Of a stretch of DNA of 64,000 nt, positions 25,059 to 32,146 are shown in pieces. The DNA is from Dietzia sp. JS16-p6b (GTDB lineage Bacteria; Actinomycetota; Actinomycetes; Mycobacteriales; Mycobacteriaceae), in NCBI RefSeq assembly GCF_003052165.1, contig NZ_CP024869.1:744001-808000 (forward strand), written 5' to 3'. Every line of letters begins with the position of its first letter. Position 1 is the first letter of the stretch. The translations under genes and the position numbers were made by a program. The notes under the pieces were generated by a model, which was given only the letters and a program-made list of their open reading frames with translations, was not told where the DNA came from and made no database searches.

Positions 25059-26441
25059 TCACTGGTCGGCGGCGGCGGACCTGCGCAGATTACGCGTGAC
25101 CCATTCGCCGAACACGATGCCGGCCGCCAGGGCCACCGCGATCGCCAGGGCCTGGAACATCAGTCCCACACCGATACCGGTCTGGTCACTGGTGAGGGCC
25201 GACAGTCCCCGATAGACGGACAGCCCGGGCAGGAGTGGTGTGATCCCCGCGATGGTCACGATCAGTGGCGGGACGGTCGCGATACGGGCGAGGATGCCGC
25301 CGAACAACCCCATCGCACAGGCCGCGAGCGCGGAACCCACCACCACGCCCAGCCCGGTCGTCGTGACCACCTGGAAGATGACCATCCCGATCGCCCCGAC
25401 CGCCGCGGCGAGCCACGTCGCACGCACGGTGGCGTAACTGGCCACCGCGAAGCCGGCGGCCCCGACCCCCGCCGCGAAGACGGCGAGATACAGGGGCGCG
25501 TTGCCGGAGATGGTCGGGTCGATGGGGGGCGGGGACATGCCCAGTCGCGCGAACACCGCCAGGGCGATCGTGATGCCGCCGAGAACCCCGCCGGTGAGGA
25601 TCATCGTCTCCACGCCGCGGCCGGCCGACGTCACGGGGAACCCGGTGATGGCGTCCTCGATCGCGCCGACGAGCGTGAGCCCCGCGAGGAGCACGATGAT
25701 TCCCGCGGCGACGAGTGTGGATGGCTGGATGTCCACGAAGTTGTCGCTCAGGAACACGTAGGCCAACAGCGCCCAGGCGGCCGCGATGAACCCCCCGACG
25801 ATCTGCTGGAAGAACTTCGGGAGGCGGTGGCCGTCCAGATAGCGGTTGGCGTACATCAGCGCGAACGTCGACACCATGGACAGGAGTCCGGCGAGCGGGC
25901 TGCCACCCAGTTGGATGACGACCGCGCAACCGAGCATCGCCCACCCCAGGACCGCGACCCGGAACGAGTGGGGGTGCGGGGAGGCGATGATCTGCTCGAC
26001 CTCCGCCGTGGCCTGCTCGACGGTCAGTTGGCGCCGCACGATGAGGTCGATGAGCCGGGCGACACGGGTCACCCGGGTCATGTCGATCGTGCGGTAGTTG
26101 ACCACCCGGATGACGGAGATCGGCGGGCGACCACGTCGGCGGTTCACGCCGATGGTCAACGAGGTGAAGGTGACCTCGACGGTGGCGCCCGGCAGGCCGA
26201 ACGCCGCCGCGACCGATTCCCCCTGGGCGACGGTGTCCGCCGCGCCCTCCCCGGAGGAGAGGAGGATGCCGGCGATCTCCAGGGCCAGGTTCAGGACGTC
26301 GGTGACGGCGCCGTCGTCGTCCAGGTCGACCGGCGCCATCGGTGACAGGGGCGGCTCGACCGCCAGGTCCATCGTGGACTTGCGCAGACCCAGCCACGCC
26401 AGGGGGCGGGTGAACGGGGCAGGTGCGTCGCGGATCTCCAC
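25059..26441 (-). CDS. ThrE-family threonine/serine exporter
   Basis: A 460-aa protein joining an N-terminal ThrE domain and a C-terminal ThrE-2 domain, with about ten membrane segments. Family motifs include the hydrophilic start VEVTFTSLTIGVNRR and the C-terminal region GITPLLPGLSVYRGL. It probably exports small amino acids by proton antiport. The longest open frame would start at 26558 inside the tRNA gene, which is impossible. I choose the GTG at 26441 because TACGGT precedes it by exactly 6 nt, the leaderless pattern seen for neighbours. Confidence 0.88.
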   Translation of the reverse strand: MEIRDAPAPFTRPLAWLGLRKSTMDLAVEPPLSPMAPVDLDDDGAVTDVLNLALEIAGILLSSGEGAADTVAQGESVAAAFGLPGATVEVTFTSLTIGVNRRRGRPPISVIRVVNYRTIDMTRVTRVARLIDLIVRRQLTVEQATAEVEQIIASPHPHSFRVAVLGWAMLGCAVVIQLGGSPLAGLLSMVSTFALMYANRYLDGHRLPKFFQQIVGGFIAAAWALLAYVFLSDNFVDIQPSTLVAAGIIVLLAGLTLVGAIEDAITGFPVTSAGRGVETMILTGGVLGGITIALAVFARLGMSPPPIDPTISGNAPLYLAVFAAGVGAAGFAVASYATVRATWLAAAVGAIGMVIFQVVTTTGLGVVVGSALAACAMGLFGGILARIATVPPLIVTIAGITPLLPGLSVYRGLSALTSDQTGIGVGLMFQALAIAVALAAGIVFGEWVTRNLRRSAAADQ

Positions 26442-26447
26442 GTGGAC

Positions 26448-26453
26448 ACCGTA
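26448..26453 (-). promoter_or_regulatory. Putative -10 hexamer TACGGT for the ThrE-like gene
   Basis: On the minus strand TACGGT, 6 nt, then the GTG at 26441. It supports the shorter start. Confidence 0.45.
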
Positions 26454-26531
26454 GTCAAGACCGCGGCGGTCGAGAGCGCGGCCCGGGATCCGGTTAGGAT
26501 GTGACCCGGACCCCGGCCGTGCCGGAGCCGT

Positions 26532-26604
26532 GCTGGAGTGGCGCAATTGGTAGCGCACCCGACTTGTAATCGGGCGGTTGCGAGTTCAAGTCTCGTCTCC
26601 AGCT
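26532..26604 (+). tRNA. tRNA-Thr (anticodon TGT)
   Basis: A 73-nt cloverleaf with acceptor arms GCTGGAG (26532) and CTCCAGC (to 26603) and discriminator T. The anticodon stem is CCCGA/TCGGG around loop CTTGTAA, giving anticodon TGT at 26565-26567. The T-arm contains GTTCAAG. CCA is not encoded. It would read ACA and other ACN codons, rare ones in a genome this GC-rich. Confidence 0.95.
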
Positions 26605-26681
26605 CTCACCCGCCGCCCGGTGGAGCCGGGAGTGCACGCCACGCGCGCGCGGTATACGTTTAGTTTTCTCAGGTTTCTGGG

Positions 26682-26687
26682 TAGGAT
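26682..26687 (+). promoter_or_regulatory. Putative -10 hexamer TAGGAT for the first SnoaL-like gene
   Basis: TAGGAT followed by 7 nt and the GTG at 26695. It also covers an in-frame ATG (26686), which would then not be transcribed. Confidence 0.4.
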
Positions 26688-26694
26688 GTGGCAG

Positions 26695-27114
26695 GTGTTC
26701 AGCGACGGCGAGGACTCCGGAGACGTGGACGGGGGCGTGGACGCTGAGTCCACCCGGCGGATCGCCGAGGCATGGATGCGCGCGGTCACCTCATGTGACG
26801 TGGACGCCGCGCTGGCACTTTCCTCGCCGTCGATCGTCTACTCCAACGGCGGCCACCTCCGTCTCTACGAGGGACACGACGGCCTGCGTGACATCATCGA
26901 GGATGTCGCCCGTATGTCCGGGTTCCTCGACGTGGCCGTCCTGTCGGCGGTGGCGCAAGCGGGGACCGTTGCCCTCCGGCGACTCGAGACCTACACCCTG
27001 CCCGAGGGCGGCGTGGAGATCCCGGCACTGGCCTTCGTCGATGTCGCGGACGGTGTGGTGACCCGCTGGGAGGACTACAAGGACCTACGTACTCTGAACA
27101 CGATCTCGGAGTAG
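26695..27114 (+). CDS. SnoaL-like / NTF2-fold protein, first of a tandem pair
   Basis: About 139 aa forming a small cone-shaped NTF2-like domain: helix (TRRIAEAWMRAVTSCDVDAA), then SPSIVYSNGGHLRLYEGHDGLRDII and C-terminal strands (VVTRWEDYKDL). Family members include polyketide cyclases, ketosteroid isomerases and many proteins of unknown function, so no reaction is assigned. The longer frame reaching back to 26578 runs through the tRNA and is rejected. The start could be the ATG at 26686 or the GTG at 26695; the spacing to TAGGAT favours the latter. Confidence 0.7.
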   Translation: MFSDGEDSGDVDGGVDAESTRRIAEAWMRAVTSCDVDAALALSSPSIVYSNGGHLRLYEGHDGLRDIIEDVARMSGFLDVAVLSAVAQAGTVALRRLETYTLPEGGVEIPALAFVDVADGVVTRWEDYKDLRTLNTISE

Positions 27115-27117
27115 ACG

Positions 27118-27525
27118 GTGGACGGGGGCGGTCCGGTGGACCGGGAGGAGCATGAAGTCGACGCCGCCGCGGTGGTCAGGGCGCTCGTCGAAGCCAGGTT
27201 CCGGGGGGATGTGACCACGACGACCGCTCTGTGTACGCCCGACATCGTGTTGCGGATCGAGGGGTCTCATGAGGCGCGCGGGCGAGAGGGAGTGGCGCAC
27301 CTGATGGAGTTCAACCGAGAGGTCGCCACCAACGTGCGTGTCGAGATTCACCGGGTCATGGCATCGGGTGACACCGTCGCGATGAGCAGGACCATGTTCC
27401 TCACCATCAACGGGCAGGCCGTCGAGCTCAGCGCGGGCGCGTTCTTCACGTTGCGTGACGGCCTGGTGCGGGAATGGAGTGACTACCTGGACATGAGCGA
27501 GGTGGCGCGCGCGCTCGGGCACTGA
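27118..27525 (+). CDS. SnoaL-like / NTF2-fold protein, second of a tandem pair
   Basis: A 135-aa protein of the same fold as its upstream neighbour: DAAAVVRALVEARFRGDV, then TPDIVLRIEGSHEARGREGV and GLVREWSDYLDMSEV. The two share the D-I-V-x-x-x-G and W-x-D-Y positions but are otherwise divergent. The GTG start is 3 nt after the previous stop, so they are one transcript and may form a heterodimer. No catalytic residues can be named with confidence. Confidence 0.75.
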   Translation: MDGGGPVDREEHEVDAAAVVRALVEARFRGDVTTTTALCTPDIVLRIEGSHEARGREGVAHLMEFNREVATNVRVEIHRVMASGDTVAMSRTMFLTINGQAVELSAGAFFTLRDGLVREWSDYLDMSEVARALGH

Positions 27526-27577
27526 GCCGGTCACCCGCCCGACCCGACCACCGGGGCGGCGAGTCGGGGTGGGCCGG

Positions 27578-28006
27578 TCAGTCCCCGGGAACGAACTCGT
27601 CGTGGCCGAGTTCCCGCAGAGCGCGACGGATCGTCGCGGCCGCCGCGTCCGACTCCTCCGCCGGGGCGTCGGGGTCCGCGCGGGACAGGTCGAAGCCGGA
27701 CATGTCGTCGGCGGGGAAGACGTGGATGTGGGTGTGTGGGACCTCGAAACCCGCGATCAGATAGCCGGCCCGCGACGCCCCGAAACCCTCGACGACGGCC
27801 TCGCCGACCGCCTGGGCGACCTCGTTGAGCCGCGCCCACAGCCGGGGGTCGAGGTCGGTCCAGCGGTCGATCTCCTCTCGCGGGACGATGAGGGTGTGGC
27901 CGGCCGCGACGGGCGCGATCGTGAGGAAGGCGACCACCTCGGGGTCCTCCCAGACGAACCTGCCCGGCAGCTCACCGGAGATGATCTTGCTGAAAACGGT
28001 CGACAT
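27578..28006 (-). CDS. HIT-family nucleotide hydrolase/transferase
   Basis: A 142-aa histidine-triad protein with the triad at H91, H93 and H95 in VPHTHIHVFP. It begins with the typical FSKIISGELP and has GHTLIVPREEIDRW near residue 36. Such proteins hydrolyse AMP-linked or dinucleoside compounds. The ATG at 28006 follows TAGGCT by 6 nt, suggesting a leaderless message. It converges with the SnoaL-like pair and is divergent from the TetR gene. Confidence 0.9.
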   Translation of the reverse strand: MSTVFSKIISGELPGRFVWEDPEVVAFLTIAPVAAGHTLIVPREEIDRWTDLDPRLWARLNEVAQAVGEAVVEGFGASRAGYLIAGFEVPHTHIHVFPADDMSGFDLSRADPDAPAEESDAAAATIRRALRELGHDEFVPGD

Positions 28007-28012
28007 GCTCCC

Positions 28013-28018
28013 AGCCTA
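28013..28018 (-). promoter_or_regulatory. Putative -10 hexamer TAGGCT for the HIT gene
   Basis: Minus-strand TAGGCT, 6 nt, then the ATG at 28006. Confidence 0.45.
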
Positions 28019-28133
28019 CGTACCCGGGGCGGCCGGTTGCCGCTGATGCGCGGTGGCTCGTGGTGTAATGAGGGGTACGCCACCCGGACAACGAGCGGCG
28101 AACGGTCCTTAGAGGATGGCGGAGGGACGGCAG

Positions 28134-28838
28134 ATGATCGAGGCAACGGCACCGACGGCAGACGACACCGTCAAGAAGAAGTCCTACCACCACGGTGACC
28201 AGCGGAACGCGATCATCCACGAGGCCACCACGCGGGCGAGGTCCTCGGGGGAGAAGGCGATCGTGCTGCGGGAGATCGCGCCGGTCATCGGGGTGTCGGC
28301 CACCGCCGCCTACCGACATTTCACCAACCGGCAGCAGTTGGTCGAGGAGGTCTCGGCCCGCGGGTTCGCCGCGATGGGTGAGCGTGTCGCCCTCCCGGGG
28401 GTCACCGGCGCGGAGTCGGCCCCGGGGCTCGCGGCCTACCTGGACCTCCGCAACGCGGGGATCGCGATCGTGGCGTTCACGGTCGCGGAGCCCGCCTGGG
28501 CGCGGATGATGATCGAGACTCTGGGGGAGTCGCCGACGGTCGGGTTCGCTGCGTCGGATGTCACCGACATCATGCAGCAGATCGTCGACCGCGGGATCGC
28601 CGCGGGGATCTTCCGTCCGGGGACGAGGATCAGGGACCAGCGCGTCCTGTGGGCGGGGATCGACGGCCTCTGTTCGCACGCGATGTTCGGGCTCAAGCCG
28701 ATGGGGACCCCGGAGGCGGACCACGCGACGGCGCGCACGCTCGATCTCTGCATGACGGACATGCTCACCGCGGAGGGGCTGCGGGTCCGCGATGAGGCCA
28801 CGTTGCCGGACGGGATCGCGACCGACCTGCCGAGCTGA
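28134..28838 (+). CDS. TetR-family regulator with WHG-type C-terminal domain
   Basis: A 234-aa regulator. The N-terminal helix-turn-helix (KKSYHHGDQRNAIIHEA then GVSATAAYRHFTNRQQL, residues about 15-70) is typical of the TetR group with a WHG ligand domain. The ATG at 28134 has GGAGGG 8 nt upstream; an ATG at 28116 is possible. It is divergent from the HIT gene and upstream of purD. Its N-terminus does not resemble KstR. The ligand and target are unknown; the divergent HIT promoter is the obvious candidate. Confidence 0.82.
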   Translation: MIEATAPTADDTVKKKSYHHGDQRNAIIHEATTRARSSGEKAIVLREIAPVIGVSATAAYRHFTNRQQLVEEVSARGFAAMGERVALPGVTGAESAPGLAAYLDLRNAGIAIVAFTVAEPAWARMMIETLGESPTVGFAASDVTDIMQQIVDRGIAAGIFRPGTRIRDQRVLWAGIDGLCSHAMFGLKPMGTPEADHATARTLDLCMTDMLTAEGLRVRDEATLPDGIATDLPS

Positions 28839-28897
28839 GGTCCACCCGACGACGCCCGCACCGGCCGTGCCGGGTCACGTCGCCCGGGGGGCGCGAC

Positions 28898-28903
28898 TAC
28901 TGT
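28898..28903 (+). promoter_or_regulatory. Putative -10 hexamer TACTGT for purD
   Basis: TACTGT, 7 nt, then GTG at 28911. It argues for the 28911 start and not the in-frame GTG at 28902, which lies within the element. Confidence 0.45.
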
Positions 28904-28910
28904 GGTCGCT

Positions 28911-30166
28911 GTGCGAATTCTCGTGATCGGTTCCGGTGCCCGTGAGCACGCCATCCTCGTCGCCCTCGCCGCGGACCCCGCGGTGACGGAGCTCCACGCC
29001 GCGCCGGGCAACCCCGGCATGGTGCAGGCCACGTGTCACGACGCGTCGGTGACGGATCCCTCGGCGGTCTCCGCGTTGGCACGGCGGCTCGAGGTGGACC
29101 TGGTCGTCATCGGCCCCGAGGTGCCGCTGGTGGCGGGGGTGGCCGATGCCCTCCGCGCGGCCGGCGTCCCGGTGTTCGGTCCCTCGGCCGAGGCCGCCCG
29201 GATCGAGGGCTCCAAGGCCTTCGCCAAGGACGTCATGGCCGCGGCGGGGGTCCGCACGGCGCGCGCCGAGGTCGTCGACTCGCCCGCCGACCTGGACGAG
29301 GCGCTCGACCGGTTCGGCCCCACCTGGGTGGTCAAGGACGACGGCCTCGCGGCCGGCAAGGGGGTCGTGGTCACGCCCGACCGCGCCGCCGCGCACGCCC
29401 ACGCGCTCGCCTGCCTGGACGACGGGCACCCGGTTCTGCTCGAGTCCTTCCTCGACGGCCCCGAGGTGTCGCTGTTCTGTCTCGTGGACGGCGAGACGGT
29501 GGTCCCGCTCCTCCCCGCTCAGGATCACAAGCGTGTCGGGGAGGGGGACCGCGGACCCAACACCGGCGGGATGGGCGCCTACACCCCCCTGCCGTGGCTG
29601 CCGCAGGGGATGGTCGACCGGATCGTCTCCGAGGTGTGTGAGCCGGTCGCCCGCGAGATGGTCGCACGGGGATGCGGCTTCTCCGGTCTCTTGTACGCGG
29701 GTCTGGCGATCACCACGTCCGGCCCCGAGGTCGTGGAGTTCAACTGCCGTTTCGGTGATCCCGAGACGCAGGCGGTCCTGGCGCTACTGGAGTCGCCCCT
29801 CGGGCAGGCCCTCCACGCGGTGGCCACCGGCCGTCTCGCCGAGCTGCCTCCGCTGGTGTGGCGCGACGGCGCCGCCGTGACCGTCGTGCTGGCCGCGGAG
29901 AACTACCCGTCCTCGCCACGCCGGGGGACGTGATCGAGGGCGCCGAGCAGCCGGGGGTCTTCCACGCCGGGACGGCCCGGGACGAGAACGGGCGACTGGT
30001 CTCGGCCGGGGGGCGGGTCCTGTCGGTCGTCGGGACCGGTCCCGACCTCGCCGCCGCGCGCGCGGAGGCCTACCGGATCCTCGACGGGGTCGAGCTGGGC
30101 GGCGGTCACTTCCGTCGCGACATCGGCCTGGCGGCCGAGGAGGGACACATCAGCATCCCGGGCTGA
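28911..30166 (+). CDS. purD: Phosphoribosylamine-glycine ligase PurD, apparent -1 frameshift near 29919-29927
   Basis: An ATP-grasp enzyme forming glycinamide ribonucleotide, the second step of purine synthesis. The protein begins [14 protein letters not shown]. The ATP-grasp core shows [35 protein letters not shown] and [15 protein letters not shown]. After [12 protein letters not shown] the frame meets TGA at 29931. The rest ([20 protein letters not shown] to HISIPG) lies in another frame. One extra C or G in CGCCGGGGG (29919-29927) would give PRPGDVIEG and about 418 aa, the normal length. PurD is needed for purine prototrophy, so sequencing error is most likely. Confidence 0.88.
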
Positions 30167-30192
30167 CGGCGGCAGCCCGCCGGGCTGACGGC
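30158..30192 (+). repeat. Direct repeat across the purD stop codon
   Basis: CCGGGCTGACGGC occurs at 30158-30170 and 30180-30192. The purD TGA is at 30164-30166 within the first copy. Confidence 0.7.
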
Positions 30193-30199
30193 CGATCCG

Positions 30200-30259
30200 C
30201 CGTCCTCAACGCGCCTGTCCTCACCGAGCCCGTCCTCAACGAGCCCGTCCTCAACGAGC
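30200..30259 (-). repeat. Four 15-bp tandem units covering the idi stop codon
   Basis: CCGTCCTCAACGCGC, CTGTCCTCACCGAGC, then two identical CCGTCCTCAACGAGC. The unit is five codons long, so readthrough of the idi TGA (30251-30253) would meet another in-frame TGA every 15 nt, at 30236, 30221 and 30206. Confidence 0.88.
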
Positions 30260-30805
30260 GTAGAGGGCCATGCGCGGCGCCTGCGCGACCAGCCAGGGGC
30301 TGAACGCGAACGGCGTCGCGTCGATGGCCTTGCGCACGTCCTCGGGCCGGGCCCAGTGGTGGGCGCACACCTCGTCCGCCCGCGGGGCCAGGTCGGCGCG
30401 GATGCGGGCGGTGAACACGGGGCAGATCTCGTTCTCCACGATCCCGGAGTCGTCCACCGCCCGGTACCGGAAGTCCGGCAACGCCGGCTCGATCCCGTCC
30501 ACGCGCGTCCCGAGTTCCTGTTCCGCCCGTCGCACTATCGCCTCGGCGGGGTCCTCGCCCGGTGCGGGGTGACCACAGAACGAGTTGGTCCACACACCCG
30601 GCCAGGCGCGCTTGTGCAGCGCGCGACGGGTGAGCAGGACGCGGCCCTCCTCGTCGACCACGTGGCACGAGAACGCCAGGTGCAGCGGGGTGTCGGTGGT
30701 GTGGACGGTGGCCTTGTCCGCGGTGCCGACGGGCTGGCCGTCCTCCGAGAGGAGGACCACGTACTCGGTGCCCGCGGGAGCGGAGGCGTCGGGGAGGGAG
30801 GACAT
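30251..30805 (-). CDS. idi: Isopentenyl-diphosphate delta-isomerase, type 1
   Basis: A Nudix-fold enzyme of 184 aa that interconverts isopentenyl and dimethylallyl diphosphate for isoprenoid synthesis (carotenoids, quinones, polyprenyl carriers). The catalytic cysteine C77 is in TNSFCGHPAPGE and the glutamate in IVENEICPVF; metal-binding histidines are present (LHLAFSCHV). The ATG at 30805 follows TAAGGT by 7 nt. It is probably monocistronic. The last codons are made by the tandem repeat described at 30200-30259. Confidence 0.93.
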   Translation of the reverse strand: MSSLPDASAPAGTEYVVLLSEDGQPVGTADKATVHTTDTPLHLAFSCHVVDEEGRVLLTRRALHKRAWPGVWTNSFCGHPAPGEDPAEAIVRRAEQELGTRVDGIEPALPDFRYRAVDDSGIVENEICPVFTARIRADLAPRADEVCAHHWARPEDVRKAIDATPFAFSPWLVAQAPRMALYAR

Positions 30806-30812
30806 GCCGCCA

Positions 30813-30818
30813 ACCTTA
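30813..30818 (-). promoter_or_regulatory. Putative -10 hexamer TAAGGT for idi
   Basis: Minus-strand TAAGGT, 7 nt, then the ATG at 30805; no Shine-Dalgarno sequence. Confidence 0.45.
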
Positions 30819-30849
30819 GGCGCTCCGGGCCGGACGGGCCGCCGGGGAC

Positions 30850-31989
30850 TCAGACGGCGAGGTCGCGGGCGATCACCAGTCGCTGGATCTGGTTGGTGCC
30901 CTCGAAGATCTGGGTGATCTTGGCCTCGCGCATGTACCGCTCCACGGGGAACTCCCGGGTGTAGCCGACGCCGCCGAGCACCTGGACCGCGTCCGTCGTG
31001 ACCTTCATCGCCGCGTCCGTGGCGGTGAGCTTGGCGATCGAGGCCTGGCGGGAGTAGGGACGGCCGGCGTCCTTGCGTCGGGCGGCGTCGAGGTACGTGG
31101 CGCGGGCGGAGGTCACGGCCGCGGCCATGTCCGCCAGCAGGAAGCCCAGGCCCTGGTGGCCGATGATGGTCTTGCCGAACGCCTCGCGCTCATTGGCGTA
31201 GGCGACCGCGTCGTCGAGCGCCCGCTGCGCGATGCCGGTGGCCACCGCGGCGATCCCGAGCCGGCCCGAGTCCAGGGCGGAGAACGCGATGCGCAGTCCG
31301 TCGCCCTCGGCGCCCAGGAGACGGGCGGCGTCGACCCGGGCGCCCTCGTAGGCGGCGGTGGTGGTGGGGACACCGTTCAGGCCCATCTTGTCCTCGGGCT
31401 TCCCGAACGTCAGGTTCTCGGTGTCGCGGGGGACCAGGAGACACGAGATGCCGCGGGACCCCTCGCCGGTGCGGACGAAGGTGTTGTACACGTCGGCGAT
31501 CCCACCGTGCGTGATCCAGGACTTGGTGCCGGTGACCACGAACTCGTCACCCTCGCGCTCGGCGCGGCACCGCAGCGCCGCCGCGTCCGACCCGGCCTGT
31601 GGCTCCGAGAGCGAATACGCGCCGATCTGCTCGCCGGCGAGCATCCCGGGCAGCCACTCGGCCTTCTGCTCGTCGGAGCCGGCGGTGGCCAGGGGGAAGC
31701 AGGACAGACCGTGCACGCTCGTCGCGACGGCGACAGCCGCCCACCGGGCACCGAGCTCCTCCAGCACCTGCAGGTACACCTCGTACGGCTGGTCGCCGCC
31801 GCCGAACTCCTCCGGATAGGGCAGCCCCAGCAGGCCCACCTCGCCGAGTTGCGCGAAGAGCCCCTCGGGATAGGTGTGGTTCCGCTCGTGCTCGGCCGCG
31901 ATCGGCTCGAGCAGCTTGTCCGCGACCGAGCGGGTCATGTCGAGGAGTTCGTACGCCTCGTCGCTGGGGAGCAGTCGGTCGACGGCCAT
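30850..31989 (-). CDS. Acyl-CoA dehydrogenase
   Basis: A 379-aa FAD enzyme of fatty or branched acyl-CoA oxidation. It contains YSLSEPQAGSDAAALRCRAE and VTGTKSWITHGGIAD, then GGVGYTREFPVERYMREAKI. The C-terminal IFEGTNQIQRLVIAR is typical of short-chain members, with the catalytic glutamate likely in MREAKITQIFEGT. The ATG at 31989 has AGGA 6 nt upstream; the longer open frame (to 32172) overlaps the divergent promoter region. It is divergent from an acyl-CoA ligase, a natural functional pair. Confidence 0.9.
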   Translation of the reverse strand: MAVDRLLPSDEAYELLDMTRSVADKLLEPIAAEHERNHTYPEGLFAQLGEVGLLGLPYPEEFGGGDQPYEVYLQVLEELGARWAAVAVATSVHGLSCFPLATAGSDEQKAEWLPGMLAGEQIGAYSLSEPQAGSDAAALRCRAEREGDEFVVTGTKSWITHGGIADVYNTFVRTGEGSRGISCLLVPRDTENLTFGKPEDKMGLNGVPTTTAAYEGARVDAARLLGAEGDGLRIAFSALDSGRLGIAAVATGIAQRALDDAVAYANEREAFGKTIIGHQGLGFLLADMAAAVTSARATYLDAARRKDAGRPYSRQASIAKLTATDAAMKVTTDAVQVLGGVGYTREFPVERYMREAKITQIFEGTNQIQRLVIARDLAV

Positions 31990-32146
31990 GGGAGTCCTTC
32001 CGGGTCGCTGAGGGAGATGTCGGCTGGTCTCGCTGGGGCTGGTCTCATTAGAGTGCACGGCGTCCGTGCGGTCGTACCAGCCCCGAAAGCGGGGGTGCCC
32101 GTCGGTGGGTGGTGCGCGGCGGGTCCGTGCAGCAGTATCCGGAGAC

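Noticed and set aside
26578-26694. N-terminal extension of the SnoaL-like gene through the tRNA
   Set aside because: It would translate the 3' half of tRNA-Thr; the leaderless-type start at 26695 is more plausible.
27526-27577. Terminator between the SnoaL-like and HIT genes
   Set aside because: Complementary GC stretches exist (CCGG with CCGG, CCCGAC with GTCGGG), but the pairing is interrupted and no clear stem can be defined.
28134-28838. TetR gene as KstR
   Set aside because: Its N-terminal YHHGDQRNAI motif and WHG-like C-terminal region differ from KstR, and no KstR-like box is in its promoter.
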